Shown: positions 26,001-34,587 of the stretch, piece by piece
Layout of the letters: every line of letters starts with the position of its first letter
How positions within the stretch are numbered: the stretch's first letter is position 1
Assembly (NCBI GenBank): GCA_038322235.1
Contig: JBBQFQ010000016.1
Location: 23,353-87,352 of the forward strand
DNA: 64,000 nucleotides
Direction: 5' to 3'
DNA from: SZAS-18 sp038322235
GTDB lineage: Bacteria > Verrucomicrobiota > Verrucomicrobiia > Chthoniobacterales > SZAS-18
Program-made: the position numbers and the translations under genes
Notes under the pieces: model-generated
The model's input: the letters and a program-made list of their open reading frames with translations, nothing else
The model's database searches: none
Told to the model about the DNA's origin: nothing

Positions 26001-26190
26001 ACCGCTGGGGCTCGTGATCGTCGGGGGACTCGTCTTTTCCCAGGTCATCACGCTTTTCGTGACGCCCGTGCTCTTCCTGTACTTTGAGGATTTGCAGGAA
26101 AAGGTCTTGGACAAAATCCCGCTCTTCCGGCGGGGTGCTCCGGTGGAACCACCCGCGCCCGTCAAACCGGTGGAAGCGGCGGTGGGGTGA
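23032..26190 (+). CDS. RND efflux pump, inner-membrane transporter (MdtB/MdtC/AcrB-like)
   Basis: A 1052-residue proton-driven transporter. TM1 is MTLLLTLTIAIFGTLAYRRL; the first porter region includes GYPGASPETMAATVATPLER. The proton-relay helix TM4 carries LTLAIGFLVDDAIVFLENC with the conserved Asp pair. A second half repeats the layout (ALLVLMIAAVFAMYVILGIL ... LLGIVKKNGIMMIDFA), with Lys in the TM10 relay position. Length matches the heavy-metal/multidrug RND families. It is co-transcribed with the adaptor upstream. The substrate cannot be inferred; resemblance to MdtB/C suggests drugs, bile salts or similar amphiphiles. Confidence 0.95.
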   Translation: MNLSSPFIQRPVMTLLLTLTIAIFGTLAYRRLPVNDLPTVDFPVISVNVGYPGASPETMAATVATPLERQFLQIPGIDIITSTSSQGSCGLTLQFTLNKSVDSAATDVQAAIQQAASALPADLPSPPTLSKQNPNEQPILYIALTSESLTYGQIYDFANTLVAQRISIIDGVSKVDLFGSKGAIRVKANPSKLAVRQLTMEDLANAIRAGTSYQGAGQFDGPNRTFLLQPQGQLETASDYQRLVIAERDGSVIRLGDIAEVTESITDERFIRIFNLRGKDGKVLPTIPSSITLAVSRQPGSNTVQVARAVRALLPQLLRELPGSVNLIPTYDRSLTIVDSVNDVQETLVIAFILVVVVIFVFLGRAADTLIPAVALPLSLLITFLAMQALNYSVDNLSLLALTLAIGFLVDDAIVFLENCVRRMEQFHETPAQAALAGAKEISFTILSMTLSLAAVFLPLVFMPGVLGLQFREFAIVIIVAIIASGVVSLTLTPLMCARLLDGHTTGKKTWMEERTNRMMARIIAAYGKALDWALHHRWVSLVAFLVSFAALWPLGGAQRLGFLPVGDSAFARGVIRTAEGTSPEQMKGFLQQVESIVKNHPAVDKSLVRTQGFNVFTVLFLKPRRERAPIQQVIREVSQEINQIPGVVAYISPNPVLQISTGATGNSQGKFSYSVTGINGEEVRRSTEELTAKLRSYPGFLFVNNDLQTNTPNLQIEILREPAATYNVSAQRILSALRNAYSQNYVYLIKKANDQYQVILEVGDNQRSVPDNLKLLYVRADDGKTLVPLAAVAKWKEVVGPQSIAHINQFPAATISFNLKPEAVIGDAAAFVEKTAREVLPPTVTGSAQGETKVFNETIGALLVLMIAAVFAMYVILGILYESYVHPLTVLTSLPVAAVGGLVTLLVFRQECSLYAFVGIFLLLGIVKKNGIMMIDFAIQRMAEGVPADKAAHEASLERFRPIIMTTLAALMGAVPLALGFGADGEARQPLGLVIVGGLVFSQVITLFVTPVLFLYFEDLQEKVLDKIPLFRRGAPVEPPAPVKPVEAAVG

Positions 26191-26345
26191 GAGCCGAAAG
26201 TTTTTTACGCGGAGATGCATCCAGACTACCCTCCAACGCCGTAACGAGGGATTGTGAAGCCATCACAGGCGCGCGTCCGCACCCGCGGGCGCTGTGGCTG
26301 TGACGGCACCCTCTCAAGCGTCAGAAACGTGGTCCTCCCCTGCCT

Positions 26346-27930
26346 ATGAAACTCGTTCGATCCTCTGGCGCCATTTGCGCCGCAATTGGCCTCGGGCTCG
26401 CTGCCCTCGCCCCCCATCGCCGTTCGCGCCGCCGATCACGGTGACGGCCCTTCTGTCGCCAATGATCAGGCCTGCGATATCGGGGACATGTATTTGTTCC
26501 TGGATCCGACGGACAATTCCAAGGTCGTGCTGATCATGACGACTCGCGGATTCATCGTTCCGAGCGAGGCCGGCAACTTCGGGATCTTCGATCCGGCGGT
26601 CGTCTACCGCTTCATGCTCGAGACAACCGGCGACCCCATTCCGGACGGAATGATCAACGTCACCTTCTCCCCGAAAGTCAGCTCGGCGCCCCAAACCGCG
26701 ACCGTTCAGATGACAAAGGGTAGTTCGACGGTCTTCTCCTTCACCGCGCCGACGACAGTGGCCTCCGCGACGAGCGCCACGTCGCCGACTCAAACCATCA
26801 CGACCGACGCGACGTCGGGCGTGAAATTCTTCGCCGGCGAGGTCGACGATCCCTTTTTCTTCGACATCCCGGCCTTCAACCGCTTCACGGCCTCGGTCCT
26901 GGCCGGAACGCCGAACCCAGGTGTCTTCAGCCGGGCCCGCGATAGTTTCGCGGGTTACAATACGATGTCGATCGCGCTGAGCGTCCCGAAGGCGCTCTTT
27001 GGTGCGGCGAACAACGCGCTCGGCCTTTACGGCACAACGCTTCGGGCCAGCCGACATTACGATGCGACCCTGATCAACGTGGCAACGCGCGGACGGGTCG
27101 ACACGGGCGCGAACGTCCTCATCGGCGGTTTCGTCGTCGCGGGAAATCAGCCCAAGCGGGTGATTGTGCGCGGGCTCGGGCCGAGCTTGGCCGCTCGCGG
27201 CGTGACCGGCACGCTGGCTGATCCGACCCTCGCGATCTTCGATGGCAATTCGACGATGATCGGCACGAACAACAACTGGCAGGATACCCAGGGTGCGGAG
27301 ATCACCGCCACCCCCTTCGCGCCGACGGACGTTCGCGAAGCCGCGATCATCATGACGCTCGCGCCCGGCGCTTACACCGCCATTCTCTCGGGCGCCGGCG
27401 GCTCGACCGGCATCGGCCTTGTGGAGGTCTACGACCTCAATACGAGCACGCCGGGCGCGATCGACTACGGCACGCTCCAAGTCGTGGACCGTGCGGGCGT
27501 ACCGGCCGTGAACGTGGCGCTCGTGCCCTTCGCCCGGAAGGACGAATATAATCTCGGGACGCCGCAGGACGACGCCGCTGGGAAATTCGCCGGGTCCATC
27601 GTCGCTACGCTCACCGCGCTCGGGACCAACAGCACGAACATCAACATCCTCGCGTCGATCGCCGTGACGAATGGCGATTATCTCCGCCTCAACCTCACGA
27701 CCGCTAACACTGGCTCCGGCGGGGGCACGACCTCAGGCGCTGGCTTCCCGAATGGCCGTCGCCTCGGCGACGACGTGATCGACACACTCCTGTTCTTCAT
27801 CGCGAACCAGAACACTCTGGGCGACAACGTGAACGGGAATGATGTGCCGTTTCAAGACGTGTTCCCCTTCCTCGCGAGATCCCAGCAGCCCCGCGACAAC
27901 GGCGTGCTCGACGACAACACGCGGAACTAA
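26346..27930 (+). CDS. Exported DUF4331 protein with C-terminal IGGF domain; signal peptide out of frame at a C6 run
   Basis: From about 26413 the frame codes for a DUF4331 protein: AADHGDGPSVANDQACDIGD and MYLFLDPTDNSKVVLIMT, then FAGEVDDPFFFD and ASVLAGTPNP. This is followed by the same C-terminal domain as the protein at 16643 (VLIGGFVVAGNQ, VIVRGLGPSLAARGV, NNNWQDTQ, GIGLVEVYDL) and a DUF4331-like tail (LGDDVIDTLLFFIANQ, DVFPFLA). A perfect signal peptide, MKLVRSSGAICAAIGLGLAA, starts at ATG 26346 but in another frame. Removing one C from the run 26410-26415 joins them as LAPIAVRA-ADHGD. Without that, only a leaderless TTG start at 26386 is available. It is followed by a strong terminator. 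Confidence 0.8.
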
Positions 27931-27950
27931 CGTTCCTTCCGATTCCCCAT

Positions 27951-27979
27951 CGCCCGCGGCGCAAGCCGCGGGCGTTTTT
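27951..27979 (+). terminator. Intrinsic terminator after the DUF4331 gene
   Basis: A perfect 10-bp GC stem, cgcccgcggc (27951-27960) and gccgcgggcg (27965-27974), closes a gcaa tetraloop and is followed by TTTTT. It sits 20 bases after the stop codon. Confidence 0.93.
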
Positions 27980-27986
27980 CGTACGA

Positions 27987-28955
27987 TCAGCTCCCAAGCA
28001 GCCGCTCGGCCGCCTTCGCGACACTCGCGTCATCCCCCACGGAGAGAACCTCGGCTCCCTCCAAGATGCGCGGCACCATGCCGGCAAGGGTCACGCCGGG
28101 GCCGAGCTCGAGAAAAAGCGTGGCGTGGCATTCCCCCGCGAGACGCTGGATGCACTCGATCCATCGGACGGAGCCCGTGACCTGATCAGCGAGCAGCCGG
28201 CGCGCGCTGGCGGCATCCCGCACCGGAGCAGCGCTGAAATTTGCCACGACCGGGAACCGCGGGTCGTGCATCGGCGCGGACGCGAGGGCCTCTGCGAGCC
28301 GTCCCCTCGCTGGCTCCATGAGGCGGGAATGATATGCACCCGCCACCTTCAGCGGCGTCGCCCGCCGGAACCCGTGGGCCTTCGAGGCTTCGGCGGCCCG
28401 CGTTACCCCCTCCGTCGGACCAGAGAGGACAAACTGCACGGGCGTGTTGTAATTCGCGACCTGCACCCCGCATTCCTCCGCGAGGTTTTCGGCGGCCTCC
28501 GCGGTCCCACCCATCAGTGCCACCATGCCGCCCCCGGCTGCGTTGCACGCCTGCTCCATCAGCTCGCCCCGTCGCTGCACCAGCTTCAAACCAGGCTCGA
28601 ACGCAAACGTCCCGGCCGCGGCGTGCGCGGTGAGCTCACCGAGCGAGAGTCCGGCGGCACCGACGATCGCAGCATCGAACTCCGCGGCCCGGACGCCGAG
28701 CTTCTCGCGCAACGCTGCGAGCGCGCCGAGACCATGAAGAAAGAGCGCGGGCTGGCAGTTGCCGGTGCGCGTCAGCGCTTCCTCCGGGCCGTTCCACATG
28801 ATTTCGGTGAGCGGCCGGCCAAGGGTGGCATCGGCCTGCGCGAAGAGCGCGGCGGCCGCCGGGGAGGTGTCGCGCAGGTCGCGACCCATGCCGGGAAACT
28901 GCGCGCCCTGGCCGGGGAAAAGCAACGCAACGGCGGGAAAACCGGGGGATGACAT
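27987..28955 (-). CDS. fabD: Malonyl-CoA:ACP transacylase
   Basis: A 322-residue enzyme that loads malonate on acyl carrier protein for fatty-acid synthesis. It begins with LLFPGQGAQFPGMGRDL; the nucleophile is the Ser in GLSLGELTAHA, where the usual GHSxGE has Leu for His. The catalytic His lies in VAGAYHSRLMEPA, and the conserved Arg in VQRRGELM. The other fab genes are absent here. Its 3' end lies 8 bases from the terminator of the convergent DUF4331 gene, and it is divergent from rpmI. Confidence 0.95.
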   Translation of the reverse strand: MSSPGFPAVALLFPGQGAQFPGMGRDLRDTSPAAAALFAQADATLGRPLTEIMWNGPEEALTRTGNCQPALFLHGLGALAALREKLGVRAAEFDAAIVGAAGLSLGELTAHAAAGTFAFEPGLKLVQRRGELMEQACNAAGGGMVALMGGTAEAAENLAEECGVQVANYNTPVQFVLSGPTEGVTRAAEASKAHGFRRATPLKVAGAYHSRLMEPARGRLAEALASAPMHDPRFPVVANFSAAPVRDAASARRLLADQVTGSVRWIECIQRLAGECHATLFLELGPGVTLAGMVPRILEGAEVLSVGDDASVAKAAERLLGS

Positions 28956-29049
28956 GACCGCGCTCTAGCGAAGATTCCGCGACTCCGAAACCCAAATCTC
29001 GCGAATTTCTGTTGAGAGATCGCAATTCTCTGCTTCCTTGCCCGCCCCT

Positions 29050-29262
29050 ATGCCAAGACCTATCGCCCGCCGCAAGACGAAGAAAGCCGTTGCCAAGCGG
29101 TTCAAGATCACTGGTTCCGGCAAGAAGATTAAGCGGAGTCAGTCGATGCGCCGCCACATTCTCCAGAAGAAGAGCTCGAAGCGGAAGCGGCAGCTCGCCG
29201 TCTCCGCCTTGGTGCACAAGACCGAGATCAAGAAGATCAAGGAGTGCATGCCGTTCGCTTGA
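29050..29262 (+). CDS. rpmI: 50S ribosomal protein L35
   Basis: A 70-residue very basic protein, MPRPIARRKTKKAVAKRFKI at the start, with KIKRSQSMRRHIL in the middle, typical of bL35. ATG 29050 was chosen; a TTG at 29038 is in frame but gives an unusual extension. It is followed 48 bases later by rplT. infC, the common upstream partner, is absent: the upstream gene is fabD on the other strand. Confidence 0.95.
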   Translation: MPRPIARRKTKKAVAKRFKITGSGKKIKRSQSMRRHILQKKSSKRKRQLAVSALVHKTEIKKIKECMPFA

Positions 29263-29310
29263 AGCGGCGCCTCGACCGACTGAACCATCCACCCTCGCTG
29301 ATCCCACGCC

Positions 29311-29697
<387 letters not shown>

Positions 29698-29722
29698 TCC
29701 CCCCTGCATTTCACGCCGTAAC

Positions 29723-29758
29723 GGGGCGCGGTGTCACCACATCGCGCCCCTTTTCTTT
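29723..29758 (+). terminator. Terminator/attenuator between rplT and pheS
   Basis: Arms ggggcgcg (29723-29730) and cgcgcccc (29743-29750) enclose a 12-base loop and are followed by TTTTCTTT. The hairpin ends 12 bases before the pheS ATG, so it either ends the ribosomal transcript or attenuates read-through into pheS. No phenylalanine-rich leader peptide or T-box is visible. Confidence 0.85.
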
Positions 29759-29770
29759 GCTTGATCGATC

Positions 29771-30790
29771 ATGCTGAACGAACTCGACACTATCCAGTCA
29801 GACGCCCTCACCGCGCTCGCCGGAGTGCAGTCCGCGGCTGACCTCGAGACCGCCCGCGTGCGCTTCCTCGGCCGGCAGGGCGGTCTCTCCGCCCTCGGGG
29901 AGAAAATGAAGACGGTCGCGAAGGAGGAACGGCCGGCCGTCGGGAAAAAACTCAACGAGGTGCGCACCGCGGTCACCGCCGCCTTCGATGCCGCCGCCAC
30001 GCGATTCGCCGCCGCCGCGGAATCGAGCGCGCTCGCCGGCCTGGACGTCACCCTGCCCGGCACCCCGGCGATCCGGAGCGGAGCCCTGCATCCGCTGACG
30101 CAATTGCAGGATCGGGCCGTCCAGATCTTCCGGCGGATGGGCTTCGCGCTCGCCGACGGCCCGGACATTGACGACGAATTTCACTGCTTCGACGCGCTGA
30201 ACACGCCGAAGGATCATCCGGCGCGCAACGAGCAGGACACTTTCTTCCTGCCGGATGGCCGCTTGCTCCGCACCCACACGAGCACGGTGCAGATCCGCAC
30301 GATGGAGATGCAGCCGCCGCCGGTGCGGATCATCGCCCCGGGCGCGGCCTACCGCCGGGATGAGGTCGATGCCACCCACCTCGCCCAGTTCAATCAGATG
30401 GAAGGTCTGGTCGTCGACGAAGGCGTCACGGTCGCGGACCTGAAGGGTACGCTCGAGTATTTCTTCCGTGAGCTCTTCGGGCCGAAGACGGCGGTGCGCT
30501 TCCGCCCGCATTTTTTCCCGTTCACGGAACCCAGCTTCGAAGTTGATCTAAAATCTCCCGCCCTCCGCGGCGGCGAAAAATGGCTGGAGATCTGCGGTTG
30601 CGGCATGGTGGATCCCGCTGTCTTCACGCAGGTGAATGGAAAGCGCGGAGACGAGGCGTATGATGCCGAAAAATACACGGGGTTTGCCTTCGGCTTCGGC
30701 CTGGAGCGCCTTGCCATGATTTTGCTGGGGCTCCCGGACATCCGCCTTCTCATCGAAAACGACGTTCGATTCCTCGAACAATTCCGGTAG
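29771..30790 (+). CDS. pheS: Phenylalanyl-tRNA synthetase alpha subunit
   Basis: A 339-residue class II synthetase subunit. The N-terminal coiled coil (about 1-85) binds tRNA. Catalytic motifs follow: HPLTQLQDRAVQIFRRMGF near 104, RTHTSTVQIRTM near 167 (motif 2 region), FPFTEPSFEVD near 252 and GFAFGFGLERLAMILLG near 304 (motif 3). It charges tRNA-Phe together with PheT, whose gene is not downstream; the next gene is a PEP-CTERM protein. A weak GC hairpin with TTTT follows the stop codon (about 30794-30817). Confidence 0.96.
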   Translation: MLNELDTIQSDALTALAGVQSAADLETARVRFLGRQGGLSALGEKMKTVAKEERPAVGKKLNEVRTAVTAAFDAAATRFAAAAESSALAGLDVTLPGTPAIRSGALHPLTQLQDRAVQIFRRMGFALADGPDIDDEFHCFDALNTPKDHPARNEQDTFFLPDGRLLRTHTSTVQIRTMEMQPPPVRIIAPGAAYRRDEVDATHLAQFNQMEGLVVDEGVTVADLKGTLEYFFRELFGPKTAVRFRPHFFPFTEPSFEVDLKSPALRGGEKWLEICGCGMVDPAVFTQVNGKRGDEAYDAEKYTGFAFGFGLERLAMILLGLPDIRLLIENDVRFLEQFR

Positions 30791-30873
30791 GCGCCGGGCG
30801 CGCTCGGGCCCGTTTTAGGCTTGCCTGCCGGCCAGAGACGGTTGTAATGGGGTACCTAGAAAACAGCCCAGCT

Positions 30874-31599
30874 ATGCGTCGTTTCCTGCTCCCTGCGCTC
30901 GCCGTTGCTACGCTTCTCCCGGTCGCGTCCGCTCAAACCACGGTTTTTGACAACACGAACTCGGTGGCGGCGCAGCCTCTCACGTTCCCGTTCAATGCGG
31001 CCCAGTCGAACGAATTTGGCGATTACATCACGCTCGGGACGGGCGCGCGGCTCCTGAACAGCGTGTCCGTGCCGCTGACGGCCTATAACGACACCGGCAC
31101 GGGGAACGGGATTCCGGGATACAACCTGAACATCACCCTCCGGATCTACGGCGTGAATACGAGCGGAGTAAACCCGGCGCCCGGTAGCGTCCTCTTCAGC
31201 GTCTCTCAAGTCATCGCCGTCCCGAGCACAGGTCCCGGGGCGAATGTCCGCGTTCCGTTCACCGCCACCTTCGACGCGATCTCGCTAAATATCACGCTCC
31301 CGAACAGCTTCATTTGGTCCATCGGCTTCGATCCCGCGGTGGGCACTTCGCTGAATCTCGTCTTCTCCGAGGGGAGCGCGGGCGTCGGCGGCTATCTCGA
31401 TGGGCAGGCGAATTACCTTCAGAGCAACGATACGGCAACCTACGGTCCCGTGACGACCTTCGGGCGCTCCACCGCCTATTTTGACGCGGGATTCACGGTG
31501 CACGCAGCCGGGACGTTTTCCACGATCCCCGAGCCGTCCACGGTCGCCGCGCTCGCGACGCTCGGAAGCGCCGCACTCCTCCTCCGCCGCCGTCGTTAG
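30874..31599 (+). CDS. Exported PEP-CTERM sorted protein
   Basis: A 241-residue secreted protein. The signal peptide is MRRFLLPALAVATLLPVASA. The mature part is rich in Asn/Thr/Gly/Phe beta structure (FNAAQSNEFGDYITLGTGAR). The C-terminus is the tripartite sorting signal: PEP motif (IPEPST), hydrophobic stretch (VAALATLGSAALLL) and Arg cluster (RRRR). Such signals are handled by exosortase in exopolysaccharide-forming Gram-negatives; no exosortase gene is in the window. The function of the body is unknown. It overlaps the convergent bioA gene by 4 bases. Confidence 0.88.
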   Translation: MRRFLLPALAVATLLPVASAQTTVFDNTNSVAAQPLTFPFNAAQSNEFGDYITLGTGARLLNSVSVPLTAYNDTGTGNGIPGYNLNITLRIYGVNTSGVNPAPGSVLFSVSQVIAVPSTGPGANVRVPFTATFDAISLNITLPNSFIWSIGFDPAVGTSLNLVFSEGSAGVGGYLDGQANYLQSNDTATYGPVTTFGRSTAYFDAGFTVHAAGTFSTIPEPSTVAALATLGSAALLLRRRR

Positions 31600-32912
31600 G
31601 ACCCTGTTGTCTCGGTAATCGCGGCGGAGAGCGCGCGGATCGCTTGGGTGATCTGGGCTCCAGTGACGACGTACGGAAGCATCAGGACGATTACATCGCC
31701 GATTGGCCGCGTCAGCAGTCCGTGCCGCCGCGCGGCGAAGCAGACGTCGCGACCGACGAGTCTGCGGGCATCAAAGCGGCGCCCACTGACGCGATCCTCC
31801 CCCAGTTCGATGCCGACGATGAATCCGCACTGCCGGATCTCGCAGACCGTGTCCAGCGGGGCGATGTGCGCCGCGAGCAGGCGGCGGAGGAGAGCGATCT
31901 TTGGCTGAAGATTCTCCAAAACGCGCTCCTCCCGGAACACGGCGAGACTGGCGAGCGCAGCCGCACAGCCGAGGGCGTTCGCAGTGTAGCTGTGCCCGTA
32001 GTACAGCGCGCGGCGCTCCCCGGGCCCGCCGCGAAAGGCGTCGAAAATCTTTTCCGCCGTCAGGGTGGCGGCGAGGGGGAGGTAGCCGCCCGTCAACCCC
32101 TTCGCGAGGCAGAGAAAGTCCGGCGCCGCTGCCTCCTGCTGGCAGGCGAACATCGTGCCAGTCCGGCCGAAACCCGTCATCACCTCGTCCGCGATCAACA
32201 ACGCCCCGTGGGCGTCGCTCCACTCGCGCAACCGCCGCAGCGTTCCCGCCGGCCAGAGCCGCATACCGGCGGCGCCCTGAATCAAAGGCTCGATCACCGC
32301 GGCGGCCACGCGGGCGGAGTCGGATGCGGAGAGCGCCCAGAGCGCTTCGACGTTCGCGACGCGAATGATTTCCATCGGTTCCCCGCCGTCCTTCATCGCG
32401 CCGTGGAAAAGCGGAATTCCCCCCAAGGCGGCTGCACCCAGGGTGTCGCCGTGGTAGGCCCGGTCGAAGGCCACGAACACGCGGCGCTGGGGCTCACCGC
32501 GGAATTGGTGGTACTGGCGCGCCATCCGCAACGCAACCTCCACCGCCGTGGAACCATCGTCCGAGAAAAACACGCGCGTCAGCCCGCTGTCCGGCCAGAG
32601 ACCCACGAGTTCCTCCGCGAGCTGGATCGCACCGGGATGGGTCGCCCCGAGGAAGGAAGTGTGCGCGATGCGATCGAGCTGCGCCCGGATCGCGGCATCA
32701 ATCCGGCGATGACGGTGACCGTGGAGATTCGTCCAGATGGAAGAGTTGCCATCGAGGTACTCCCGGCCGTCGGCATCCCGGAGCAGCGCCCCCTCTCCGC
32801 TCACGATCACCGGCGGCGCGGGCGCGAACTCCGCGTCGAGCCACTCGCTCGCCGGCGTGAACGGATGCCAGGCATGCGCACGGTCGCGGGCGAGAAGATC
32901 GGGACTCCACAT
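31596..32912 (-). CDS. bioA: Adenosylmethionine-8-amino-7-oxononanoate aminotransferase
   Basis: A 438-residue class III PLP aminotransferase that makes 7,8-diaminopelargonate in biotin synthesis, using S-adenosylmethionine as amino donor. The N-terminus has the BioA pattern AWHPFT. Further blocks are SSIWTNLHGH, FFSDDGSTAVEVALRMA, AYHGDTLGA, ADEVMTGFGRTG and the PLP-binding Lys in CLAKGLTGGYLPLAATL. I chose ATG 32912; a TTG at 32945 would overlap the preceding gene by 4 bases and is possible. No other bio gene is here. Confidence 0.94.
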   Translation of the reverse strand: MWSPDLLARDRAHAWHPFTPASEWLDAEFAPAPPVIVSGEGALLRDADGREYLDGNSSIWTNLHGHRHRRIDAAIRAQLDRIAHTSFLGATHPGAIQLAEELVGLWPDSGLTRVFFSDDGSTAVEVALRMARQYHQFRGEPQRRVFVAFDRAYHGDTLGAAALGGIPLFHGAMKDGGEPMEIIRVANVEALWALSASDSARVAAAVIEPLIQGAAGMRLWPAGTLRRLREWSDAHGALLIADEVMTGFGRTGTMFACQQEAAAPDFLCLAKGLTGGYLPLAATLTAEKIFDAFRGGPGERRALYYGHSYTANALGCAAALASLAVFREERVLENLQPKIALLRRLLAAHIAPLDTVCEIRQCGFIVGIELGEDRVSGRRFDARRLVGRDVCFAARRHGLLTRPIGDVIVLMLPYVVTGAQITQAIRALSAAITETTGS

Positions 32913-32941
32913 GCGGCAGGAAACGCAGACGCGACGCGCGC

Positions 32942-33262
32942 TCAATCCTCGTCGTCCAGAACGAGCGGGCCGTCCGCTGGATCACGCTCGGGCACCTTCT
33001 CCCCCGCGCGCTCCCGATCTTTCACGATGCGATCCACTTCGAACCAGTCTTCATACGGCGCCCGACGCCTTTGATATTTCCGCCACAGCAGATCCCGGAA
33101 CGCCACCAGCGTCTCGAACGCGAGCGGATCATGGGTGGTCCAAAACTCTTCGCCCCGCACCTTCGACTGGAACGTCCACTTGCGACCAAACTTGCTGACG
33201 CGCCACTCGCGCTTCTCGTCGTCTTGCGTTCGGTCGTTCCAGGCATGCACGTTCCGTTTCAT
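32942..33262 (-). CDS. Conserved-looking hypothetical protein, 106 residues
   Basis: A soluble protein rich in aromatic and charged residues: REWRVSKFGRKWTFQSKVRG, then EFWTTHDPLAFETLVAFRDL. It has no signal peptide or membrane segment and no motif I know. The acidic C-terminus is LVLDDED. It lies 29 bases upstream of bioA (or overlaps it if bioA starts at TTG 32945), so the two are probably co-transcribed. It is divergent from the CPBP protease, with only 12 bases between the start codons. Confidence 0.7.
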   Translation of the reverse strand: MKRNVHAWNDRTQDDEKREWRVSKFGRKWTFQSKVRGEEFWTTHDPLAFETLVAFRDLLWRKYQRRRAPYEDWFEVDRIVKDRERAGEKVPERDPADGPLVLDDED

Positions 33263-33274
33263 GGACCTGCACCA

Positions 33275-34210
33275 ATGCGACTGGCGCGGTCGCTTCGCCA
33301 GTGGGAATCATGCGTGGTGCAAGACATCCGTCGCATCGCCCTCTACCTCGCCGGCGTGCTGCTGCTCGGCGCGGCGCTCGCGCCGCTGCTCTTTGAGGGC
33401 GGCCGCTGGCTCGGCCGGAGTTCCGAGGCCCTGGGCTTTCTCGAGCGCGTCACGTTCCAGCGCTACTTCAATCGCGCGATGCTGGTCGCCGCGATCGCGC
33501 TCCTCTGGCCGCTGGCGCGTTCCTTTCGCATTGCCACGCGGGCTGAGCTCGGACTGGCGCCAAATCCGCACTGGCTGGGAGATGCCGGGAAAGGCCTCGC
33601 CCTAGCGCTGGCCTCTCTGATCGCGCTCGGCGCCATCCTCCTCGCCACCGGACTCTACGCCTGGCAGACCCCGCTGAAGTGGACGGCGCTCGGACCAGCG
33701 CTTGCGGCAGCCGTGGCCGTCGCCTTCCTGGAAGAGGCGCTCTTTCGCGGCGCGCTCCTCGGCGTGCTCCGGCGGAGTGCCGCCATCTGGCCCGCGCAGC
33801 TCTTTCTCGCGGGCATCTTCGCCCTCGTCCATTTCCTCAAGCCCCCGGAAAACCGGGCTGCGGTCGAAGCGTCTTTGGGAGAGATCAACCTGCTCTCCGG
33901 CTTCCAGCTCCTGCCGCACATGTTCTGGCAATTCACCGATTTCTGGCTGCTCCTGGGCGGCTTCAGCACGCTCTTCGCCGTGGGACTCATCCTCGGCCTC
34001 GCGCGCGAGCGAACCCATTCGCTCTGGCTCCCGATTGGCCTCCACGCCGGCTGGGTCTTCGGGATGAAAGCCTTTGGCGCCTGGACCACGCCGGTCGGTG
34101 TCTCCGCCCTGCCGTGGATCGGGCCGAACCTGCTCGTCGGCCTCGCACCCCTGGGTGCTGTCGTCGTCACCGGCTTGATCGTCGCGCGCGCGTCGCCCCC
34201 GCGCCCCTGA
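33275..34210 (+). CDS. CPBP-family intramembrane metalloprotease (CAAX protease-like)
   Basis: A 311-residue membrane protein with about eight hydrophobic segments. The Abi/CPBP motifs are EEALFRGALL (motif 1, the EExxxR pattern), FALVHF (motif 2) and HAGWVFGMKAF (motif 3, a conserved His in the membrane). These Glu and His residues form a metal site like Rce1. Substrates in bacteria are mostly unknown; roles include peptide maturation and self-immunity. ATG 33275 was chosen; GTG 33317 just before DIRRIALYLAG is an alternative that removes a short charged leader. Confidence 0.88.
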   Translation: MRLARSLRQWESCVVQDIRRIALYLAGVLLLGAALAPLLFEGGRWLGRSSEALGFLERVTFQRYFNRAMLVAAIALLWPLARSFRIATRAELGLAPNPHWLGDAGKGLALALASLIALGAILLATGLYAWQTPLKWTALGPALAAAVAVAFLEEALFRGALLGVLRRSAAIWPAQLFLAGIFALVHFLKPPENRAAVEASLGEINLLSGFQLLPHMFWQFTDFWLLLGGFSTLFAVGLILGLARERTHSLWLPIGLHAGWVFGMKAFGAWTTPVGVSALPWIGPNLLVGLAPLGAVVVTGLIVARASPPRP

Positions 34211-34212
34211 TT

Positions 34213-34587
34213 CTACCAGACAGCGCAGCGCAGGTGCTCGTTCATCGTGGCATCCGCCGTCACGAGCCGGCAGCCGGCGGCGAGGGCGTGACCGCCGATG
34301 AGGCGGTCAAACGGATCGCGCGTCCACGAGAGCGTCCGCGCGGCGCGAATCACTTCCTCGAACGCAAGGTCACACGTGGTCAGGCCAATTTCGTGGCGGA
34401 GCGTGGAGAGAATTTCATCCGCGGACGGCCGGATCCGCCCGATCTCGCGGAGGTATTCGAGTTCGAGCGCGACGACGGGCGAGACGACGAGGTCCCCCGC
34501 CGCCACCGCCCGCCGCGCCGCGACGCTCAGCTTGCGCGACAGCCCCGCGCCGATCCAGACCACGACGTGCGTATCCAGATAAATCAT
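34213..34587 (-). CDS. VapC-like PIN-domain toxin
   Basis: A 124-residue PIN-domain ribonuclease, probably a toxin. Acidic active-site residues are Asp5 in IYLDTH, Glu42/44 in ALELEYL, Asp91/94 in RDPFDRLI and Asp112 in VTADA. It overlaps the upstream antitoxin gene by 4 bases (ATGA), the normal antitoxin-toxin layout. Such toxins cut tRNA or rRNA when the antitoxin is degraded. Confidence 0.9.
   Translation of the reverse strand: MIYLDTHVVVWIGAGLSRKLSVAARRAVAAGDLVVSPVVALELEYLREIGRIRPSADEILSTLRHEIGLTTCDLAFEEVIRAARTLSWTRDPFDRLIGGHALAAGCRLVTADATMNEHLRCAVW

Noticed and set aside
22795..26220. 1141-codon open frame on the minus strand
   Set aside because: It is the reverse shadow of the RND transporter: Arg/Asp/His-heavy composition, no motif, and fully inside a well-supported gene. 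High GC keeps stop codons rare.
26226..26417. Small minus-strand gene upstream of the DUF4331 gene
   Set aside because: The 63-codon frame overlaps the signal-peptide region in antisense and has no protein-like features.
31644..33074. 476-codon open frame on the plus strand
   Set aside because: Antisense to bioA and the 106-residue gene; no recognisable feature.
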